From contig NZ_JBLWFK010000006.1 of the NCBI RefSeq assembly GCF_048323675.1, positions 310,001 through 374,000 of the forward strand: a stretch of DNA of 64,000 nucleotides. Reading direction: 5' to 3'. Under the pieces are notes generated by a model. The model saw only the letters and a program-made list of their open reading frames with translations, did not search any database and was not told where the DNA came from. Positions within the stretch are counted from its first letter, which is position 1, and the number at the start of each line of letters is the position of its first letter. Origin of the DNA: Mangrovimicrobium sp048323675 (GTDB taxonomy: Bacteria; Pseudomonadota; Gammaproteobacteria; Pseudomonadales; Halieaceae). This document shows, piece after piece, positions 58,846-64,000 of the stretch. Both the position numbers and the translations under genes were made by a program.

Positions 58846-60108
58846 ATGCCCAAGAAAAACGCGTTCTACGCTCAATCCGGTGGCGTGACCGCCGTCATCA
58901 ACGCCTCTGCCTGTGGCGTCATCGAGACCGCGCGCAAGCACCGCGGCAAGATCGGCAAGGTACTGGCGGGGCGCAACGGGATTATCGGCGCACTGCGCGA
59001 GGAGCTGATCGACACCAGCAAGGAAAGCAGCAAGGCGATCCACGGCCTGATGACCACACCGTCCGGTGCTTTCGGTTCCTGCCGCCACAAGATGAAGAGC
59101 CTGGAGGAGAACCGCGCCGAGTACGAGCGCCTGATCGAGGTGTTCGCTGCGCACGATATCGGTTACTTCTTTTATAACGGCGGCGGCGACTCCGCCGACA
59201 CCTGCCTCAAGGTGTCCCAGCTCAGCGAGTCCATGGGCTACCCGCTGCAGGCGATTCACGTTCCCAAGACCATCGACAACGACCTGCCCCTGACCGACAA
59301 CTGCCCGGGCTTCGGGTCGGTGGCCAAGTACGTGGCGATTTCCACCCGCGAGGCGGCGCTGGATGTCGCCTCCATGTGCGAGTCGTCAACCAAGGTGTTC
59401 ATCCTCGAGGTGATGGGCCGCCACGCGGGCTGGATTGCCGCGGCATCCGGGCTTGCCGCCGAGAAGGAGGGGGACGCGCCGCATATCATCCTGTTCCCGG
59501 AAATTGCCTTCAACCGCGAGAAATTCCTCAAGCGGGTGCAAAGCACGGTGAAGAAGTACGGCTACTGCGTGGTGGTGGCCTCCGAGGGCGCCCAGTACAA
59601 GGACGGCACCTTCCTCTCCGAATCCGGCCTGCGCGACGCCTTCGGCCACGCCCAGTTGGGCGGGCTGGCGCCGATGCTGGCGCAAATGATCAAGGACGAG
59701 CTCGGTTACAAGTACCACTGGGCGGTGGCCGACTACCTGCAGCGGGCAGCGCGGCATATCGCCTCGCAGACCGACCTCGACCAGGCCTACGCGGTGGGCG
59801 AAGCGGCAGTGGAAATGGCGCTGGCGGGCAAGAACTCGGTCATGCCCGCGATCCAGCGCGGCACGGGCAAGCGCTACAGCTGGAAGATCGTCGAGGCTCC
59901 CCTGGACAAGGTGGCCAATGTCGAGAAGATGATGCCGCGCAGCTACATCAGCCGCGATGGGTTCAATATTACCGATGCCGCCCGCGACTACCTCGAGCCC
60001 CTGATCCAGGGCGAGGCCTACCCCGGCTACCGCCGCGGCATGCCCGAGTACGTCACCCTGAAGAACCAGCTGGTGCCAAAACGCCTGAAGACCCGATTCA
60101 AGCTGTAA
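58846..60108 (+). CDS. Pyrophosphate-dependent 6-phosphofructokinase
   Basis: 420 residues. Reversible phosphorylation of fructose 6-phosphate using PPi instead of ATP. YNGGGDSADT (near 104-113) carries the Asp that blocks ATP binding, and PKTIDNDLP (near 137-145) has the Lys of the PPi-type family (ATP enzymes have G here). EVMGRHAGWIAAASG and SEGAQYKDG are further conserved blocks. ATG at 58846 from the family N-terminus MPKKNAFYAQSGG. PPi specificity is from motif knowledge. The neighbour is the pyrophosphatase. Confidence 0.9.
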   Translation: MPKKNAFYAQSGGVTAVINASACGVIETARKHRGKIGKVLAGRNGIIGALREELIDTSKESSKAIHGLMTTPSGAFGSCRHKMKSLEENRAEYERLIEVFAAHDIGYFFYNGGGDSADTCLKVSQLSESMGYPLQAIHVPKTIDNDLPLTDNCPGFGSVAKYVAISTREAALDVASMCESSTKVFILEVMGRHAGWIAAASGLAAEKEGDAPHIILFPEIAFNREKFLKRVQSTVKKYGYCVVVASEGAQYKDGTFLSESGLRDAFGHAQLGGLAPMLAQMIKDELGYKYHWAVADYLQRAARHIASQTDLDQAYAVGEAAVEMALAGKNSVMPAIQRGTGKRYSWKIVEAPLDKVANVEKMMPRSYISRDGFNITDAARDYLEPLIQGEAYPGYRRGMPEYVTLKNQLVPKRLKTRFKL

Positions 60109-60278
60109 GCACCGCCGCCGAGTAACGGCAAATCCGGCAGCACAACCCGGAAATTCCTGCTCTCCCGGCAGTGAAAATTCCCCGGGAGCGGGGATTTCAG
60201 GGCGCAAAGCCGGTACAATGCGCGCCACTTGAGGAGCCCGCAGCGCGGGCGTTATCCCCTTTTTCCGGAGGAACACCC
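60109..60278. other. pfp-ppa gap with an imperfect inverted repeat
   Basis: An imperfect hairpin (GAAATTCCTGCTCTCCCGG region, 60149-60167, against CCGGGAGCGGGGATTTC, 60182-60198) may weaken read-through from pfp. CGGAGGA lies 6 nt before the ppa start. Confidence 0.5.
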
Positions 60279-60917
60279 ATGTACAGCAATCGCGATTTCA
60301 ACCGCTGGCGCCGTCACCCCTGGCACGGCCTGCACGCCCGCAACAACGAGTCCCCCGAGGACATCGTTAACGTCTACATCGAAATGACTCCCGATGACGT
60401 CGTGAAGTACGAGCTGGACAAGGCTTCCGGCTTCCTGATGGTCGACCGCCCCCAGCGCACCACCTCCAGCCCGCCCGCGCTGTACGGCTTCATTCCCCGC
60501 ACCTACTGTGCCGAGGAAGTGGCCAAGCGCTGCCCGGACGCCGCCGAAGCTGACGGCGACCCGCTGGATATCTGCGTGTTCTCCGAGCGCCACATCACCC
60601 GTGCCGACATCATCCTGAAGGCCCGCGTGGTTGGCGGTATCCAGATGATCGACGGCGGCGAAGCCGACGACAAGATCGTCGCGGTACTCGAAGGCGACAA
60701 CATCTGGGGCGACGTGCAGGACATCACCGACCTGCCCAGCATCAAGGCGGAGCGCCTGCAGCACTACTTCTCCACCTACAAGATGATTCCCGGCAAGAAC
60801 GTCGACATCAAGGTCGACTACGTCTACGGCCGCGAGGAAGCCCTGAAGGTGATCGCCGCTGCCGAGAAAGACTACTGGAACCACTACGGCCACCTGCACG
60901 AGCAGGCCAAGGGCTAA
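60279..60917 (+). CDS. ppa: Inorganic pyrophosphatase (family I)
   Basis: 212 residues; hydrolyses PPi to two phosphates. The signature DGDPLDICVFSER (near 95-107) has the catalytic Asp residues; YGFIPRTYC and KVDYVYGREEALKVI flank it. The length is longer than the E. coli enzyme (about 176) and fits the subgroup with an N-terminal extension (MYSNRDFNRWRRHPWHG). It lies 170 bp downstream of the PPi-PFK on the same strand. A GC-rich hairpin follows the stop. Confidence 0.93.
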   Translation: MYSNRDFNRWRRHPWHGLHARNNESPEDIVNVYIEMTPDDVVKYELDKASGFLMVDRPQRTTSSPPALYGFIPRTYCAEEVAKRCPDAAEADGDPLDICVFSERHITRADIILKARVVGGIQMIDGGEADDKIVAVLEGDNIWGDVQDITDLPSIKAERLQHYFSTYKMIPGKNVDIKVDYVYGREEALKVIAAAEKDYWNHYGHLHEQAKG

Positions 60918-60927
60918 GCGTTCCCCC

Positions 60928-60956
60928 ACGAGTGCCTGCCCCGGGCGGGCACTCGT
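60928..60956 (+). terminator. Hairpin after ppa, probable transcription end
   Basis: ACGAGTGCC-T-GCCC / GGGC-G-GGCACTCGT gives 14 pairs with one G-T, loop of two bases. No T tract follows, so efficiency is uncertain. Convergent gene on the other side. Confidence 0.55.
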
Positions 60957-61027
60957 CTCCCTTCCGGCCCCACCGCATTACTTCCCCACTGCCGCAACAC
61001 CTGCCACAGGTTTCACGCCGCCAACGC

Positions 61028-61729
61028 TCAGGACTGCGGACACCAGCCCGCGGGCACTGCCACATAGCGCACCAGCAGGGCGTCGAGTTCCGCTTCGACG
61101 GCATCCAGCAATTCCAGTTCGCCGCGCCAGCAGTCCAGCAACACCTGCGGGGACACACGGCTCTCGCAGTAGCGCGCCGCCGGCGCAAAGGAAAGGTGCC
61201 AGCGCTCGGGGGCAACGCCGCCGCGATCCTCGTTATAGGGGCGGTAAAAGCCCCGGGATTCACCCTGCGCCATCCGCTGGTCGAGCCAGTCGTGCAGGGG
61301 GGCGAAGGGACCCGGTGCCCAGACCTCCTGCGGGGACAGCTGGACCGCGTAGTCCGGGGCTACCGCCGCAGCATCGTAGACATCGAGATCGGTACCCCAG
61401 TGGTGCCTGGAAGTCCCCGGCAGGGCGGAGAAGCGCAGGATGGCCCGCAGTTTTTCCGCCGGGCCGAGCGCGGCGAGGTCGACGGGCTGGCCGGCGTCGT
61501 CGTGCACCGGTCGTAGGCCGCGCGCCTTGCCGTTGAAAATTGCCAGCTGGCGCTCGAAGGAGCGGAAACTGCTGGCGATGGCGAGGTCAAATCCCGCCTC
61601 CCGGGCGTCCGCCTGCAGCAAGGCGAAGGCCCGCGCGGCTGCGGGTTGCAGGCGATGCTCACCGGCGACGTCCACCAGATGGGAGGCGTCGCGCCCGGTC
61701 AGTTGCGCCGGGGTCAGGATTTCATTCAC
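61028..61729 (-). CDS. M15B D-alanyl-D-alanine carboxypeptidase family (VanY-like)
   Basis: 233 residues, peptidase M15B fold. IASSFRSFERQLAIF (about 51-65), zinc-binding GTSRHHWGTDLDVYD (His and Asp ligands; near 105-119) and the third ligand His in APERWHLSFA (near 178). No signal peptide, so cytoplasmic, or starting at an alternative site; a cytoplasmic L,D- or D,D-carboxypeptidase in murein recycling is possible. Its start overlaps the sfsA stop by 8 bases. Confidence 0.87.
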   Translation of the reverse strand: MNEILTPAQLTGRDASHLVDVAGEHRLQPAAARAFALLQADAREAGFDLAIASSFRSFERQLAIFNGKARGLRPVHDDAGQPVDLAALGPAEKLRAILRFSALPGTSRHHWGTDLDVYDAAAVAPDYAVQLSPQEVWAPGPFAPLHDWLDQRMAQGESRGFYRPYNEDRGGVAPERWHLSFAPAARYCESRVSPQVLLDCWRGELELLDAVEAELDALLVRYVAVPAGWCPQS

Positions 61730-62453
61730 CGCCGCTTACCGGGTCGAGGGTAAACGGCAGCGGGCGCGCCAGCTGGATTCCCTGCGGGGTGACATCGGCG
61801 CCCCAGGCCAGCACCTCGACCCCCTCCGCGATTCCCTGCTGCAGCGCGTCGCGATAGGCCGGGTCGATCGCGCCGGCGGCGCTGACCCGCTTGATGCCGG
61901 TGTGGAAGACACAGAAAAACAGCAGCGCCCGGGTATCCCCGCCGGCGACCAGTGCCAGTTCGCGGATATGCTTGCGGCCGCGCTCGCTGACCGCATCGGG
62001 GAACAGGCCCTGGCCATCCGCCACACACAGGGTGACGCACTTCACTTCCACGAACACGCGCCCGGCGCTGCCCTCCAGCAGCAGGTCGGCCCGGCTGCCC
62101 TCGCCGTACTTCACCTCGCGGCGGATATCCGGGTAGGCCTCGAAACCGGGGATCACCCCCTGTTCGAACGCCGCCTGCACCACCTTGTTGGCGCGCGCCG
62201 AGTGGATGCAGGCCATCCCCGCCGCGGTCTCCACCAGCTCCCAGGTATAGGGGTACTTGCGGGTGCGGGAGGCAGAATGCGAGAGCCACACCCGGCTGCC
62301 GGGCTCCGCACAGCCGGTCATGGCGCCGGTGTTGGGGCAGTGCACGGTGATTTGCTCGCCGCTGTCCAGTTGCACGTCGGCGAGGAAGCGCTTGTAGCGG
62401 CGCAACAGGCGACCGCTGGCAAGACCGTCCACCGCAGCTTGGGGTTGTGTCAT
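61722..62453 (-). CDS. sfsA: DNA/RNA nuclease SfsA family
   Basis: 243 residues. Landmarks: LRRYKRFLADVQLDSGE (OB-like N-terminus), HCPNTGAMTGCAEPGSRVWL, and the nuclease active site RADLLLE...VFVEVKCVTL (Asp, Glu, Lys of a PD-(D/E)xK-type fold). Originally described as a sugar fermentation regulator; later work classed the family as nucleases. ATG at 62453 was chosen over an upstream in-frame start because homologues begin here. dksA is divergent. Confidence 0.92.
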   Translation of the reverse strand: MTQPQAAVDGLASGRLLRRYKRFLADVQLDSGEQITVHCPNTGAMTGCAEPGSRVWLSHSASRTRKYPYTWELVETAAGMACIHSARANKVVQAAFEQGVIPGFEAYPDIRREVKYGEGSRADLLLEGSAGRVFVEVKCVTLCVADGQGLFPDAVSERGRKHIRELALVAGGDTRALLFFCVFHTGIKRVSAAGAIDPAYRDALQQGIAEGVEVLAWGADVTPQGIQLARPLPFTLDPVSGGE

Positions 62454-62665
62454 GAATCGAGGGCTCCCGCGGGTTTCGGGCATTCTAGCAATCGCCGGAA
62501 ACGGGGCAAACCGGTCTCTGCAACGCCCCCGCAAAGCCGTTGAAAAACAGTGGCGTAGCCCGCATGAATCTGGTAGTTTCTCCGCCCTCGACTGGCGGCT
62601 GGATGCAACGACCGCCGGTTTACTGTGAGTATTGTGTCGTTTGTTTTACCGTATGGGACAAAACC

Positions 62666-63118
62666 ATGCCGAAAGCAGCCAAGAAACCTGCCGCTAAATC
62701 CGCTTCTGACTTCAAGAACTTCACGCCCTACAAGCCAAAGAAGGGTGAGGAGTACATGAACGACGAGCAAAAGGACCATTTCCGGGCGATTCTGCTCAAC
62801 TGGAAATCCGAACTGATGCAGGAAGTCGACCGCACCGTTACCCATATGAAGGACGAAGCGGCCAACTTCCCCGATCCCGCCGACCGCGCGACCCAGGAAG
62901 AAGAGTTCAGCCTTGAACTCCGCACCCGCGATCGCGAGCGCAAGCTGATCAAGAAAATCGACTCCACCATGGAGCGCATCGACCAGGACGACTACGGCTA
63001 CTGCGATGCCTGCGGTATCGAGATCGGCATCAAGCGCCTGGAAGCCCGTCCCACCGCCAGCCTCTGCATCGATTGCAAGACCCTGGACGAAATCAAGGAA
63101 CGCCAGGAACTGGGCTGA
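62666..63118 (+). CDS. dksA: RNA polymerase-binding transcription factor DksA
   Basis: 150 residues. The coiled-coil with acidic tip FPDPADRATQEEE (the functional D-x-x-D-x-A tip, near 71-76) is followed by the zinc finger CDACGIEIGIKRLEARP...CIDC (C-x2-C ... C-x2-C, near 114-138). With ppGpp it tunes rRNA and amino-acid operons. ATG at 62666; GGGA 8 nt upstream. The gene pair dksA-gluQ is typical of gammaproteobacteria. Confidence 0.97.
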   Translation: MPKAAKKPAAKSASDFKNFTPYKPKKGEEYMNDEQKDHFRAILLNWKSELMQEVDRTVTHMKDEAANFPDPADRATQEEEFSLELRTRDRERKLIKKIDSTMERIDQDDYGYCDACGIEIGIKRLEARPTASLCIDCKTLDEIKERQELG

Positions 63119-63124
63119 GGCGCC

Positions 63125-64000
63125 TTGCCTGATTCCCAGCCCGGCTACCGGGGGCGTTTCGCCCCCTCCCCCACCGGACCGCTTCATCTCGGCTCGCTGA
63201 TCGCCGCCCTCGCCAGTTACCTGGAGGCTCGCCGCCACGGCGGCGCCTGGCTGGTGCGCATGGAAGACCTCGACCCGCCCCGGGAGGAACCCGGCGCCGC
63301 CGCCAGCATTCTCGACGCCCTGGCCGCCCACGGCCTGCACCCGGATGAGGACATTCTCTGGCAGAGCGCGCGCCACGCCGCCTACGACGCCGCACTGCAG
63401 ACCCTGGGTAGCCGCGGCCTGCTGTTTCGCTGCGACTGTACCCGCGCCATGCTGGGACCCGGCGGCGCCTGCGGCGGCCGCTGCGCGCCGCGCCAGTCCG
63501 CCATCGGCGAACACCATGCCCTGCGCATCCGGGTTCCGGACAACACCGTCATCCACTTCCGCGACGGCCTGCAGGGCGAATTCAGCGAACGCCTCGACGC
63601 CGCGCTCCCGGATTTCGTCCTGCGCCGCAAGGACGGCCTCTACGCCTACCAGCTGGCGGTCGTCGTGGACGACGGCTTCCAGGATATCACCCATATCGTG
63701 CGCGGCTCGGACCTGCTCGACTCCACTGCCCGCCAGCTCTACCTGCAGGCCTGCCTCGGCCTGCCGCACCCGCACTACCTGCACCTGCCGGTGATCACCC
63801 ATGCCGACGGGCAAAAGCTGAGCAAACAGAATCACGCGCCACCCCTGGTCGCCGCACAGGCGGGGAACAACCTGCGCCAGGCGCTGGACTTTCTCAACCA
63901 GCCGCAACCACCCGCCGCGTTGCGCGACTGTGACGGCATTCTCGCCAGCGCCTGCGCCAACTGGAACCCGGCCGCCCTGCCCCCGGTGCTGGGCATGCCC
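63125..64000 (+). CDS. gluQ: Glutamyl-Q tRNA(Asp) synthetase, 3' truncated by window edge
   Basis: At least 292 residues, no stop before the window end. Activates glutamate and attaches it to queuosine in tRNA-Asp. Truncated class I synthetase core: HIGH-type PLHLGSLIAAL at 16-26, KMSKS-type GQKLSKQNH near 229-237, and a zinc site with FRCDCTRAML and GGACGGRC. TTG start at 63125 with GAGG 6-8 nt upstream, 6 bases after the dksA stop, so probably co-transcribed. The frame matches the family from the first residues. Confidence 0.93.
   Translation, partial: MPDSQPGYRGRFAPSPTGPLHLGSLIAALASYLEARRHGGAWLVRMEDLDPPREEPGAAASILDALAAHGLHPDEDILWQSARHAAYDAALQTLGSRGLLFRCDCTRAMLGPGGACGGRCAPRQSAIGEHHALRIRVPDNTVIHFRDGLQGEFSERLDAALPDFVLRRKDGLYAYQLAVVVDDGFQDITHIVRGSDLLDSTARQLYLQACLGLPHPHYLHLPVITHADGQKLSKQNHAPPLVAAQAGNNLRQALDFLNQPQPPAALRDCDGILASACANWNPAALPPVLGMP

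Noticed and set aside
62450..63907. 485-codon minus-strand open frame across dksA and gluQ
   Set aside because: Both plus-strand genes have unmistakable motifs; this is an antisense shadow.

Overview
The window is one 64 kb chromosomal segment of high G+C content, densely coding, with genes typical of a free-living gammaproteobacterium: dksA next to gluQ, rnt, sfsA, mpl, argG, pyrC, a Pil-Chp chemosensory cluster, and LexA boxes of the CTGT-N8-ACAG type. A TonB receptor, fatty-acyl enzymes, an HMG-CoA reductase, a PPi-type phosphofructokinase and a chromosomal integron together suggest a marine Cellvibrionales/Halieaceae-like organism. That placement is inference from gene content, not from a marker gene.

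Layout. 1-11 kb: a lipid or acyl-CoA metabolism block (acyl-CoA dehydrogenase; a minus-strand run of AraC-type regulator, Fe-alcohol dehydrogenase, thioesterase and HMG-CoA reductase; then TonB receptor, acyl-CoA ligase, a strong terminator, and an SDR). 11-19 kb: housekeeping and envelope genes (tpm, yaiI family, tyrosine-phosphatase-like, EptA-type phosphoethanolamine transferase, yggU family, small membrane proteins, GNAT, and a PiT phosphate transporter with its DUF47 partner). 19.0-22.8 kb: a chromosomal integron. Its integrase gene is on the plus strand, with an attI-like core beside it, and about five AT-richer cassettes lie on the minus strand (3-TM protein, BrnT/BrnA-like toxin-antitoxin, cold-shock protein, TspO, unknown), each followed by an attC-like hairpin. 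22.9-26.0 kb: an error-prone polymerase dnaE2 directly downstream of intI. intI and dnaE2 each have a LexA box at the promoter, so cassette shuffling and mutagenic synthesis are predicted to be induced together by DNA damage.

26-31 kb: a mixed accessory stretch (secreted unknown, GNAT, small membrane protein, a GAGCAG microsatellite, a GH79 heparanase-like hydrolase, a VOC protein divergent from an XRE-cupin regulator with paired palindromic operators, and an LpqC-type esterase). 31-39 kb: a minus-strand lipopolysaccharide/glycan cluster with tightly spaced glycosyltransferases, a YrbL-like kinase, an O-antigen-ligase-like protein and an ELM1 family protein, followed by argG. 39.9-40.4 kb: an intergenic region holding two oppositely oriented copies of a palindromic element. 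40.4-43.6 kb: pyrC, rnt and a chalcone-isomerase-like/TonB-C protein.

43.9-53.1 kb: a compact Pil-Chp operon (response regulator, CheW, MCP PilJ, 1869-residue ChpA, second CheW-like protein) that probably controls type IV pili, without CheR or CheB genes in the window. 53-64 kb: a small wHTH protein, a minus-strand overlapping operon (mpl, RND/MMPL transporter, YkgJ family, Lon-N domain protein), PPi-dependent phosphofructokinase and inorganic pyrophosphatase side by side, a VanY-like carboxypeptidase with sfsA, and dksA-gluQ running off the right edge. No rRNA, tRNA or CRISPR array was recognised.
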